Origin: Halanaerobium saccharolyticum
GTDB lineage: Bacteria; Bacillota; Halanaerobiia; Halanaerobiales; Halanaerobiaceae
Direction of reading: 5' to 3'
Assembly: GCF_003259895.1 (NCBI RefSeq)
Contig: NZ_QLME01000030.1
Span: forward strand, 1-34,342
Length of the DNA stretch: 34,342 bases
Numbering within the stretch: position 1 is the first letter of the stretch; each line of letters starts with the position of its first letter. Below are positions 17,432-24,816 of the stretch, one piece after another. Both the position numbers and the translations under genes were made by a program. Below the pieces are notes generated by a model that saw only the letters and a list, made by a program, of their open reading frames with translations, did not search any database and was not told where the DNA came from.

Positions 17432-17957
17432 ATTGATCAATCCTTTCTTCACAAATCTTACAGCTTTCCGGCCAGTCAATTCTATTAAACACAATTTTGC
17501 CAACTGGATTAGCCTGTCTGACTAAAAAATCAGCAAGATGAGTATGTAAACACTTAATTCCTTCTTTATCTCTAATTCCTCCAACTCCTGATTCCAGCAG
17601 CGTTTTATATAAATCTTGGGAAATATTTTTAGCTTTCTGCAGCTGCTCGGCTGATAACAGATCTTTTCTACTGGCAGCATAGCTTTGATGTGCTGCTTCC
17701 ATTAAGTCTCTAAAATCCTGATCAGATTTTAGTCTTTCACCCAGTTCTGAAATCAAATCACTTTCTGCCTCCAGCCGATCTACCTCATAGTTTAAATATG
17801 GACAGCTGAGCCAGTAAATAGTTGGCGCTGCAATATTTTTTGCAAATGGATTAACCGTAATAACCGCTGGATATCCAAAGGGGCAGTATACTGCAGTTTC
17901 CAAAAAATTTTTTATTTTTCTATCCAGCTGCAGCTCTATAATCTTTAAATCATTCAT
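17412..17957 (-). CDS. DUF501 domain protein
   Basis: A 181-residue soluble protein of the DUF501 family, function unknown. Visible family marks are CPFGYPAVITV near residues 24-34, LSCPYLNYEVDRLE near 50-63, GVGGIRD near 124-130, KCLHTHLADFLV near 134-145, and a closing CKICEE. The conserved Cys and His residues suggest a metal site, which is inference. DUF501 commonly precedes ppx in clostridia and actinobacteria, as here, where its last 20 bp overlap the ppx start. The ATG has a strong AGGAGGGAG ribosome binding site. A terminator upstream separates it from the S1-domain gene, so it heads the DUF501-ppx-tilS-hpt unit. Confidence 0.88.
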   Translation of the reverse strand: MNDLKIIELQLDRKIKNFLETAVYCPFGYPAVITVNPFAKNIAAPTIYWLSCPYLNYEVDRLEAESDLISELGERLKSDQDFRDLMEAAHQSYAASRKDLLSAEQLQKAKNISQDLYKTLLESGVGGIRDKEGIKCLHTHLADFLVRQANPVGKIVFNRIDWPESCKICEERIDQFESSRN

Positions 17958-18012
17958 AATTACTGCTCCCTCCTATAAAATATTTATAATGAATTTCTAT
18001 ATTAAAAAGAGA

Positions 18013-18043
18013 AAACACCCCTTAAACGAATTAAAGGATGTTT
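18013..18043 (-). terminator. Terminator after the S1-domain gene
   Basis: On the minus strand a 13-bp stem (AAACATCCTTTAA pairing with the TTTAAGGGGTGTTT side, some G-U) with a TTCG-type loop is followed by TTTTCTCTTTTT. It lies 30 bp past the stop at 18073. Confidence 0.88.
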
Positions 18044-18072
18044 AAAAAGTCAATAAAAAATTGGCAAATTAT

Positions 18073-18438
18073 TTAATTGGAACTTCCTCCATTTTTTGCC
18101 TCTCTGCTTTTTAGATCTTGCTGACGCTCACTACTCTGCTTCAAGAAACGTTCCATTTTTTCATCAAAGGACATCTCTGGAGCATGATCAATGCGGTCAT
18201 CTGGATCCTCTAACTGTTTGATGGAAAGACCAATTTTACCGTCATCATCGACATTAATAACTTTAACCTTAACTTCGTCTCCTTCTTTAAGGAAATTACT
18301 AATATCTTTTACATAAGTGTTAGCAACTTCGGAAATATGAACTAATCCAGTCTCTCCACTTTCCAATTCAACAAAAGCACCAAAATTTGTTATCCCTGTA
18401 ACTTCTCCTACAACTATACTTCCAACTTCAATGGACAT
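18073..18438 (-). CDS. S1 RNA-binding domain protein (YabR-like)
   Basis: A 121-residue protein consisting of one S1 domain (residues 1-72, with GEVTGITNFGAFVELESGETGLVHISEV) and a charged tail of about 45 residues. It resembles Bacillus YabR and general stress protein 13, which bind RNA or ribosomes; exact function is unsettled. It has its own good promoter (18477-18506), an AGGGAGGAA ribosome binding site and a terminator, so it appears monocistronic. It lies near ftsB/divIC, as in Bacillus, although tex is interposed. Tex also carries a C-terminal S1 domain with similar sequence. Confidence 0.92.
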   Translation of the reverse strand: MSIEVGSIVVGEVTGITNFGAFVELESGETGLVHISEVANTYVKDISNFLKEGDEVKVKVINVDDDGKIGLSIKQLEDPDDRIDHAPEMSFDEKMERFLKQSSERQQDLKSREAKNGGSSN

Positions 18439-18476
18439 CTTTAAAAAATTCCTCCCTAGATATTAATATTGTACTC

Positions 18477-18506
18477 ATTATAACTTAATTACAGCAGAGG
18501 TGTCAA
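18477..18506 (-). promoter_or_regulatory. Promoter of the S1-domain gene
   Basis: On the minus strand TTGACA (18501-18506), 18 bp, TATAAT (18477-18482), located 39 bp before the start codon and just after tex. Both hexamers are perfect. Confidence 0.83.
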
Positions 18507-18525
18507 ATTTATTGGCTAAAATTTT

Positions 18526-20697
18526 CTAAAATTTTAATGTTAAAGAAATTCTACCCCGTTTTTGGTCAACATCCAGCACCTTTACCTCTATATTCTGACC
18601 AATTTCGACAATTTGAAAGGGATCACTAACATACATCTGACTCATCTCGGAAATATGAAGCAGCCCATCCTGTTTTAAACCAATATCTACAAAAGCTCCA
18701 AAATCTACTACATTTCGAACCTTCCCCTTAAAAATCATGCCGGGCTCGATGTCTTCTATTTTTAAAATATCTTTCCTGAAAATTGGAGCCGGCATAGAAT
18801 CTCGTGGGTCTCGCCCCGGCTGCTTTAGAGCAGCAACTATATCTTTAGCAGTTGGCAGACCAATTTCTAAAGCTGCAGCTGTTTTTACTAGATCAATTTC
18901 ATTTAACTTTTCTCTAATCTGCTCAAGCTTTTCCTTATTCCGGATATCTGCAGCTAGATAGTCAATGTTTTCTAATATTTTTTCTGCTGCCTGATAAGAT
19001 TCAGGATGAATAGGAGTCACTGCAAATGGATCCTGCTTAGAATCCAGGCGAATAAAACCTGCAGCCTGCTCATAAGTTTTTGGTCCAAAACCATAAACCG
19101 CAAGCAGTTCTTTCCTTTTATTAAATTTTCCATTTTCACTGCGGTGTTCAATAATCTTCTCAGCATTATTGGAACTAATCCCGGCCACATAGGTTAAAAG
19201 TGCAGCAGAAGCTGTATTAATCTCTACCCCAACATGATTAACTGCATCTACAACAACTTCGTTCAAAGCTTTTTCCAGACGTTTTTGAGAGATATCATGC
19301 TGATACATTCCTACTCCAAGAGATTTAGGATCTATTTTTACCAGTTCAGCCAGCGGATCCTGAATTCTACGTCCAATAGAAATTGCTCCCCTGATTGAAA
19401 CATCTAAATCTGGAAATTCCTTTCGTGCTAACTTAGAAGCTGAATAAACAGAAGCTCCAGCCTCACTAACAATAGTATATTCTACATCCATTCCACTTTT
19501 TATCAATTCTGCTACAAAACTTTCTGTTTCTCTACTTGCAGTACCATTACCGATTACAATTAAGTCAATCTCATGTTTTTGAACTAATTTAGCAAGGCTT
19601 GCAGCGGCTTCTTGCTGCTTATTTACCGGTGGATGAGGATAAATTGCACCTGTTTCCAGAAGTTCACCATTTTCAGCCAGAGCTGCCAGCTTACAACCTG
19701 TTCTAAAGGCCGGATCAACGGCAAGCACCCGTTTATCTTCTAAAGGCGGCTGCATCAGTAAAGCTCTTAAATTTGTTGAAAAGTTGCTAACTGCTTTGGC
19801 CTCCGCTTTTTCTGTTAAATGATTGCGGACCTCCCGTTCTAAAGAAGGGAAAATCAACCGTTTATAGGCATAATCTACTGCATTAACAAGATGCTCAAAG
19901 CTGCCGCTTTTTCTATTATCAAAATCATAAAAATTATAAATCATCTCTACTGCACGCTGATCATCAACTTCTGCTTTAACTCGGAGAACTTCTTCGTTTT
20001 CACCTCTATTTAAAGCCAGAATTCTGTGCGGTGGAATTTTATTGATTGACTCCTTAAACTCATAATAATCCTGATACTTACCTTCTTCATCTTCATTTTT
20101 TTGTTCTGAAACAATTTTAGCAGTTTTAAAAACATAATCTCTTAGTTTTTTTCGCAGCTCAGGATCATCCGAAATATCTCCTGCAATTATATCTTCCGCC
20201 CCACTTAAAACATCATCTATATTCTGCAGTTCTTTTTCTGGGTCAATAAAATCACTCGCCAACTCTTTAATTTCCGACTCAGACTTCTGCTGGGCTAATA
20301 TTAAATCTGCTAAAGGTTTTAATCCTTTTTCAACTGCCTTAGCAGCTTTTGTCTGCTTTTTAACCTTAAAGGGACGATATAAATCTTCAACTTCCTGTAA
20401 AGTATCAGCCTTTTTAAGTTTTGTGAGAACTTCCTCATCTAATTTGTCCTGTTTATCTGCTGCTGCCGCAACTTCGTTTTTGCGCTCATTTAGTCTGCGT
20501 AAATAATCTATTTTTTCTTCAATATTTCTTATTTCTTCTTCATCCAGACTACCGGTCATTTCTTTACGATAACGAGCTATAAAAGGAACTGTATTACCTG
20601 AATCTAAAAGTTCAACGGTAGCTTTAATATTACTTTTCTTTAAATTTAGTTCTGATGCTGCTAAATTAAATAAATCTGATTTAATATATTCTGACAT
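18526..20697 (-). CDS. tex: Tex-family RNA-binding transcription accessory protein
   Basis: A 723-residue nucleic-acid-binding protein related to eukaryotic Spt6. In order: a helical N-terminal region; a YqgF/RNase H-like domain (about 320-450, including VLAVDPAFRTGCKLA and IGNGTASRETE); tandem helix-hairpin-helix segments (around VEINTASAALLTYVAGI and FGPKTYEQAAGFIRL); and a C-terminal S1 domain (about 645-720, GKVRNVVDFGAFVDIGLKQDGLLHISEMS). Length is typical. I take the ATG at 20697, with AAGGAG 7 nt upstream, over the TTG one codon earlier. It follows ftsB by about 66 bp. Tex affects transcription and toxin or stress gene expression in other bacteria; its role here is unknown. Confidence 0.96.
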   Translation of the reverse strand: MSEYIKSDLFNLAASELNLKKSNIKATVELLDSGNTVPFIARYRKEMTGSLDEEEIRNIEEKIDYLRRLNERKNEVAAAADKQDKLDEEVLTKLKKADTLQEVEDLYRPFKVKKQTKAAKAVEKGLKPLADLILAQQKSESEIKELASDFIDPEKELQNIDDVLSGAEDIIAGDISDDPELRKKLRDYVFKTAKIVSEQKNEDEEGKYQDYYEFKESINKIPPHRILALNRGENEEVLRVKAEVDDQRAVEMIYNFYDFDNRKSGSFEHLVNAVDYAYKRLIFPSLEREVRNHLTEKAEAKAVSNFSTNLRALLMQPPLEDKRVLAVDPAFRTGCKLAALAENGELLETGAIYPHPPVNKQQEAAASLAKLVQKHEIDLIVIGNGTASRETESFVAELIKSGMDVEYTIVSEAGASVYSASKLARKEFPDLDVSIRGAISIGRRIQDPLAELVKIDPKSLGVGMYQHDISQKRLEKALNEVVVDAVNHVGVEINTASAALLTYVAGISSNNAEKIIEHRSENGKFNKRKELLAVYGFGPKTYEQAAGFIRLDSKQDPFAVTPIHPESYQAAEKILENIDYLAADIRNKEKLEQIREKLNEIDLVKTAAALEIGLPTAKDIVAALKQPGRDPRDSMPAPIFRKDILKIEDIEPGMIFKGKVRNVVDFGAFVDIGLKQDGLLHISEMSQMYVSDPFQIVEIGQNIEVKVLDVDQKRGRISLTLKF

Positions 20698-20763
20698 CAA
20701 AAAACTCCTTTATTTAACTTATAATTAGTTGATATTTAAACTAAAATATTTTCAGTTTTATAC

Positions 20764-21084
20764 TTAATCTTTATTATCAGAATCTGAGTTCTCTTCTTCC
20801 TCGACTGGAATGAACATTTTTTCTCCCGGCTTTACCAGCCCCAATTTTTCCCTGGCAACTTCTTCTATATATTCATTACTATCACTATTTGCTAATTGTT
20901 TTTTTAGTTTTTCGTTTTCTGCTTCAGCTTTAGCAATTTGAGCTTCAATCTCTTCAATCTGATTTTCCAGCTGACTCATTTTGGTCATATTTTGATAAAA
21001 GTTAAAGGCAGCTACAACCGCAATAACTATCACAATTGTAATTACTGCAGGATTTAACAAAAAATCCTTTCTCTGTCGAGGCAT
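20764..21084 (-). CDS. FtsB/DivIC-type septum formation initiator
   Basis: A 106-residue bitopic cell-division protein. A short cytoplasmic N terminus (MPRQRKDF) is followed by a membrane helix at about residues 12-29, a coiled coil at about 33-66 with heptad leucines, and the family motif EEVAREKLGLVKPGE near 75-89. The acidic tail is probably disordered. DivIC/FtsB pairs with FtsL and DivIB to activate septal peptidoglycan synthesis. Its position at the head of the S1-tex...tilS-hpt-ftsH block matches Bacillus divIC. The ATG has AGAAGGGGGAA upstream. Its promoter carries a 14-bp palindrome over the -10. Confidence 0.92.
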   Translation of the reverse strand: MPRQRKDFLLNPAVITIVIVIAVVAAFNFYQNMTKMSQLENQIEEIEAQIAKAEAENEKLKKQLANSDSNEYIEEVAREKLGLVKPGEKMFIPVEEEENSDSDNKD

Positions 21085-21113
21085 TATTAATTCCCCCTTC
21101 TGAAATAATAGCG

Positions 21114-21127
21114 ATTACAATTGTAAT
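21114..21127. promoter_or_regulatory. Perfect 14-bp palindrome at the ftsB promoter
   Basis: ATTACAA/TTGTAAT, fully symmetrical, overlaps the first bases of the -10 and extends into the start-site region. The core TACA-AT-TGTA fits the operator consensus of the BlaI/CopY family. No such regulator is in the window, so binding by that family is inference. Confidence 0.45.
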
Positions 21128-21154
21128 TATACTTTAAATTTAGCAATTAATCAA
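21126..21154 (-). promoter_or_regulatory. Promoter of ftsB
   Basis: On the minus strand TTGATT (21149-21154), 17 bp, TATAAT (21126-21131). The -35 sits at the base of the terminator of the preceding sugar ATPase gene. Confidence 0.72.
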
Positions 21155-21183
21155 AAAAGCAGCCGAATTAGCTTCGACTGCTT
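21153..21183 (-). terminator. Terminator after the MsmX-like ATPase gene
   Basis: On the minus strand an 11-bp stem (AAGCAGTCGAA with TTCGGCTGCTT, one G-U) with a 5-nt loop, then TTTTTT. It ends the lacI-ATPase transcript. Confidence 0.9.
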
Positions 21184-21237
21184 AATCAATTCTATTTACT
21201 TTTAAATATTAAATCTCAATTTCAGCTCAAGCTTTAA

Positions 21238-22347
21238 TTAAAATACACATTCTTCTGTTTCTGCATCAAAGATATGAATTTTTCTTAAATCAACACCAAG
21301 AGAAATTGTATCTCCAACTTGCGCAGTACTTTCTGCTTCTACACGAGCAATTAAAGAGTGGCCTGATTCTGCCAGATAAAGATAGATCTCAGAACCCATT
21401 GGTTCTACAACATCTACATCCGCTTCAAAAGAATTATCTTCTTTAACTTCAAAGTCATGAGTAATATGTGTATCTACAATATCTTCCGGTCTGACACCAA
21501 AGACTACCTCTTTACCTTCATAATCTTTAATATAATCTTCTTTATCTTCAGGAACACGAATTCTAAAGGTTCCATCACCATCAACAAAGTAAGTGTTGCC
21601 TTCTTTTTCAATTGTAGCATCCATAAAATTCATAGCTGGAGAACCAATAAATCCAGCCACAAACATATTGTTAGGCTTATTATATAAAGATAATGGGTCA
21701 TCAACCTGCTGAATAACACCATCTTTAAGTACCACAATTCTATCTCCCATGGTCATCGCTTCAGTCTGATCATGAGTTACATAAATCATTGTGGTCTGTA
21801 ATTCATCATGCAGCTTAGATAACTCAGTTCTCATCTGAACTCTTAATTTAGCATCAAGGTTGGAGAGGGGCTCATCCATCAAGAACACCTGAGGTTCACG
21901 TACAATTGCACGACCTAGAGCAACACGCTGTCTCTGGCCACCGGATAACTGTTTAGGCTTTCTTTCTAATAACTGCTCGATACCAAGAATATCTGCAGCT
22001 TCCTGAACTCTTCTTTCAATTTCATCTTTAGGAAACTTACGTAATTTAAGTCCAAATGCCATATTATCATATACATTCATATGTGGATATAGAGCATAGT
22101 TCTGGAATACCATCGCAATATCTCTATCTTTAGGAGCTACATCATTAACTACATTTTCTCCAATTTTTAAAGTACCTTCACTAATTTCTTCCAGACCAGC
22201 AATCATTCTTAAAGTTGTTGATTTTCCACAACCAGATGGTCCTACCAGTACAATAAATTCTTTGTCTCTGATCTCCAAATTCTGATCTTTTACTGCTTCT
22301 AAATCACCAAAACGCTTATAAATATGTTCTAAAGTTACACTTGCCAT
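21238..22347 (-). CDS. Sugar ABC transporter ATPase (MsmX/UgpC family)
   Basis: A 369-residue ATPase of the carbohydrate-importer CUT1 class. Walker A GPSGCGKST is at residues 36-44, signature LSGGQ at 134-138, Walker B LMDEP at 156-160, and TOBE/MOP regulatory domains follow from about 240. Enzymes of this type (MsmX, MsmK, UgpC) often energise several different sugar importers whose own operons lack an ATPase; that fits here, since no permease or binding protein is adjacent. It starts 21 bp after the lacI-type regulator with AGGAGGA upstream, so the regulator probably controls its own ATPase partner. Residue count matches family norms. Confidence 0.94.
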   Translation of the reverse strand: MASVTLEHIYKRFGDLEAVKDQNLEIRDKEFIVLVGPSGCGKSTTLRMIAGLEEISEGTLKIGENVVNDVAPKDRDIAMVFQNYALYPHMNVYDNMAFGLKLRKFPKDEIERRVQEAADILGIEQLLERKPKQLSGGQRQRVALGRAIVREPQVFLMDEPLSNLDAKLRVQMRTELSKLHDELQTTMIYVTHDQTEAMTMGDRIVVLKDGVIQQVDDPLSLYNKPNNMFVAGFIGSPAMNFMDATIEKEGNTYFVDGDGTFRIRVPEDKEDYIKDYEGKEVVFGVRPEDIVDTHITHDFEVKEDNSFEADVDVVEPMGSEIYLYLAESGHSLIARVEAESTAQVGDTISLGVDLRKIHIFDAETEECVF

Positions 22348-22368
22348 TAAAAAATCCTCCTCTTAATT

Positions 22369-23379
22369 TTAATTATATTTTGATATTGATGACTCCCTAA
22401 TAATTAATTCGGGAGTTAAAACCTTAATTTGTTGACTGTCCAGTTCTTCCTTAATCAATTTTAATAAAAAATTCAAAGAATCCTCTCCCAGCTTTTCCAC
22501 CGGCTCACTTAAAACTGTCAGTGGTGGATCAATAACTGAGGTTAAAATATTATCTCCATAACCTACTACTGCAAAATCATCAGGAATAAAATATCCTCCC
22601 ATTTTAATAGCTTCAACAAGCCCAATTGTTGTCAGTTCTCTGGTAGAAATAAAAGCATCTGGAATTACATCACCCTCGATTATTTCTAAGAAAACATCAT
22701 AACCAGCCTGTCTATCAACTGAAGTTGAAAATATCAAATCATCATTAACCTCTAAACCTGCTTCAGTCAATGCACTTTTATAACCATCAATTTTTTCTTC
22801 TTCAATCAGATCACCTTTATCTCCACAAACCAGAGAAATCTTTTTGAAACCCTGTTCCACAAGATGTTCTACTGCTTTATATATTCCCTGACTGTAATCA
22901 GTTAAAACTGAAGTGAAAAAATTTTCCTCTGCCAGACGGTTAACCAGAACAATTGCATTTTCCTGGCTGAAGCTGGCTCGCAAAAGGTGGCTGCCTACTA
23001 ATTTACCACCAATGAAAATTGCCCCATCAACCTGATTTGATTCTAGAAGAGAAAGATAAGACTTTTCTTTTTCTTCCTGATTATTAGTGTTGCAGAGTAT
23101 TATTTGATAACCCTGTTTTTCAGCAGCTTTTTCGATGCTTTTTACAATTTCGATATTACCCGGACTATCCATTTCGGCCATAATCACAGCCAACATATTG
23201 GTCTTTTTAGCTGCTAAACCTCTTGCAAGTTGATTTGGACGATAATTATTTTCCTTTGCAATTTTCAAAATTTTTAATTTAGTTTCTCTACCAACACCAG
23301 GCTTATCATTTAAAGCCCGGGAAACAGTAGATTCTGCTACATCCGCCATGCGAGCAATATCTTTAAGGGTTATCTGCAT
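22369..23379 (-). CDS. LacI-family transcriptional regulator
   Basis: A sugar-responsive repressor of about 336 residues. The N-terminal helix-turn-helix (ITLKDIARMADVAESTVSRAL, with the YRPNQLARGL hinge helix) is followed by a periplasmic-binding-protein-like ligand and dimer domain. I place the start at the ATG at 23379, with GGAGGAG just upstream; a TTG six codons earlier has no ribosome binding site. A perfect LacI-type palindrome lies 36 bp upstream, so autoregulation is likely. It is co-transcribed with the MsmX-like ATPase and follows pgmB after a terminator, which points to disaccharide or glucan uptake. The effector sugar is not evident. Confidence 0.93.
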   Translation of the reverse strand: MQITLKDIARMADVAESTVSRALNDKPGVGRETKLKILKIAKENNYRPNQLARGLAAKKTNMLAVIMAEMDSPGNIEIVKSIEKAAEKQGYQIILCNTNNQEEKEKSYLSLLESNQVDGAIFIGGKLVGSHLLRASFSQENAIVLVNRLAEENFFTSVLTDYSQGIYKAVEHLVEQGFKKISLVCGDKGDLIEEEKIDGYKSALTEAGLEVNDDLIFSTSVDRQAGYDVFLEIIEGDVIPDAFISTRELTTIGLVEAIKMGGYFIPDDFAVVGYGDNILTSVIDPPLTVLSEPVEKLGEDSLNFLLKLIKEELDSQQIKVLTPELIIRESSISKYN

Positions 23380-23414
23380 CTTTTCTCCTCCAATCAAGCA
23401 AGCTTCTCAATTTA

Positions 23415-23428
23415 CGCAAGCGCTTGCG
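23415..23428. promoter_or_regulatory. LacI-type operator
   Basis: CGCAAGCGCTTGCG is a perfect 14-bp palindrome with the central CG step typical of LacI-family operators, 36 bp upstream of the lacI-type start codon. Repression of its own operon is the simplest reading. Confidence 0.82.
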
Positions 23429-23437
23429 AAACCTTGA

Positions 23438-23494
23438 AGAAAAAAAGAGCCTGTAATAATTAACTCTTATTACTATTATTCGTCACAGACTCTT
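23438..23494 (-). terminator. Terminator after pgmB
   Basis: On the minus strand AAGAGTCTGT (23485-23494) pairs with ACAGGCTCTT (23445-23454) over 10 bp, one G-U, across a 30-nt AT-rich loop, followed by seven T. The long loop is unusual but the stem and T-run are clear. Confidence 0.75.
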
Positions 23495-23520
23495 AAATTC
23501 CTTCTTTTTATTTAAGTTTT

Positions 23521-24171
23521 TTATAATTTTTTTAAAATCTCATCAAAATCAATAGAATCAACATCTGCATAAACTAGATGTGCTTTGCCAACTCTTCCTT
23601 CTGGCCCAACGCCTACAGCCTTCATATTAGCAGCCAGAGCGGCTTCTACACCGGACTCAGCATCCTCTAAAACTACACATTCTTGTGGTTTCAGTCCAAG
23701 ATTTTCAGCTGCATGCAGAAATAAATCCGGAGCAGGTTTAGCATTTTCTACACTGTTTCCATCTGCAATCGTATCAAAGATATCTGTAATTTGCAAATTT
23801 TTTAAAACTTTTCTCGCATTCCGGCTGGAAGATCCAACTGCAAGCTTATAGCCTTCTGCCTTTAATTTGTTTAACTTCGCTTCCATATCATCCAGAATAT
23901 CAGCCTTACTTATTTCTTCTAAATAAACCTGATAATACTCATTTTTGCGATCTGTCCATTTCTTTTTTTGCTCATCCGAAACATCCTGACCATCTAAAAT
24001 AATATCCATAGACTCCATTCTAGAAACTCCACGCAGCTGTTCATTTACTTCTCTATCGAAAAATAAATCTTCTTCATCTGCCAGCTTCTGCCAGCTTTTA
24101 TAATGGTATTCTGCAGTATCTGTAATTACTCCATCAAGATCAAAAATAAAGCCTTTAATTTCTTTTGCCAT
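23521..24171 (-). CDS. pgmB: Beta-phosphoglucomutase
   Basis: A 216-residue HAD-family mutase that interconverts beta-glucose 1-phosphate and glucose 6-phosphate, needed after maltose, trehalose or kojibiose phosphorylase. The DxD motif FDLDGV (Asp11 nucleophile, Asp13 acid/base) is at residues 10-15. The cap domain has LRGVSRMESM, motif II is GSSSRN, motif III is KPAPDLF and motif IV is EDAESGVEAA. The start is the ATG at 24171; GGGAGTG precedes it, and an upstream ATG at 24186 overlaps that site. No phosphorylase gene is in the window. The neighbouring LacI regulator and sugar ATPase support a role in disaccharide use. Confidence 0.93.
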   Translation of the reverse strand: MAKEIKGFIFDLDGVITDTAEYHYKSWQKLADEEDLFFDREVNEQLRGVSRMESMDIILDGQDVSDEQKKKWTDRKNEYYQVYLEEISKADILDDMEAKLNKLKAEGYKLAVGSSSRNARKVLKNLQITDIFDTIADGNSVENAKPAPDLFLHAAENLGLKPQECVVLEDAESGVEAALAANMKAVGVGPEGRVGKAHLVYADVDSIDFDEILKKL

Positions 24172-24224
24172 AATAATCACTCCCATTTATATCTTCTTAG
24201 ATAAAATTTAAATAACTTATCAGT

Positions 24225-24800
24225 TTAGTTCAAAGAAAAACTAGCAATGACCTTTTCTCCCGGGTCCAGGGTTGGCCTCCAAATTTCCATCTTTTCTGCT
24301 GCTGCAGATAAAGGCCGGGACATCCCTTCCATAAACAAACAAATTTCTGTCAGTTCATCGACTGGTATCGGGTTTTCAGCAAAAATATTACTGATAATTG
24401 TAATATGAAACATCCATTCCCCATAATTTTCGATTGTTGAAATCCCTTCAGCTGCCAGACTTTGATGAACAGCTTCAGAAAATTCCCGCAGTGACTCTGT
24501 TTCATTGACCTCAAGTACCAGCTGATGCTGATCAGAAAATTTAATGCAGGTAAACCGATCCACCTCAATTTCAATTTTACCAAATTCTTTTGCTTTTTCT
24601 TTCAGAATTTCTTCGGCCCGCTCAGACCTGTTTTTTTCTATTCTATCAATTGTAATATGAAGCTGCGGATATATCTGATCTGGATAAAGATTATAGTGTT
24701 CTGAAACTATTTTTTGGACCTGAGAAGCAGTTTCCACTAATTCTTTTCCAGGAATTAAAACTAAAAAATACTCATTTTCTAAGTCTGCAGCTTTTATCAT
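24225..24800 (-). CDS. 2H phosphoesterase-like protein
   Basis: A 191-residue protein with the two HxT/S signatures of the 2H phosphoesterase (2'-5' RNA ligase) superfamily: HITI at residues 48-51 and HITI at 132-135, each at the end of a strand, about 80 residues apart. Members hydrolyse or ligate 2',5' bonds or cyclic phosphates; the substrate here is unknown. The N terminus (residues 1-20, NEYFLVLIPGKEL) fits the first strand of the fold. It begins 16 bp after the ABC ATPase gene and precedes pgmB by 53 bp, so it is co-transcribed with the transporter. That link may be incidental. Confidence 0.8.
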   Translation of the reverse strand: MIKAADLENEYFLVLIPGKELVETASQVQKIVSEHYNLYPDQIYPQLHITIDRIEKNRSERAEEILKEKAKEFGKIEIEVDRFTCIKFSDQHQLVLEVNETESLREFSEAVHQSLAAEGISTIENYGEWMFHITIISNIFAENPIPVDELTEICLFMEGMSRPLSAAAEKMEIWRPTLDPGEKVIASFSLN

Positions 24801-24816
24801 AATTACCTCTCCATCT

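Noticed and set aside
16529..17503. Long version of the Ppx/GppA protein starting at 17503
   Set aside because: The first 24 codons lie within the end of DUF501 and do not fit the family; the TTG at 17431 starts directly at the phosphate-1 motif with a ribosome binding site.
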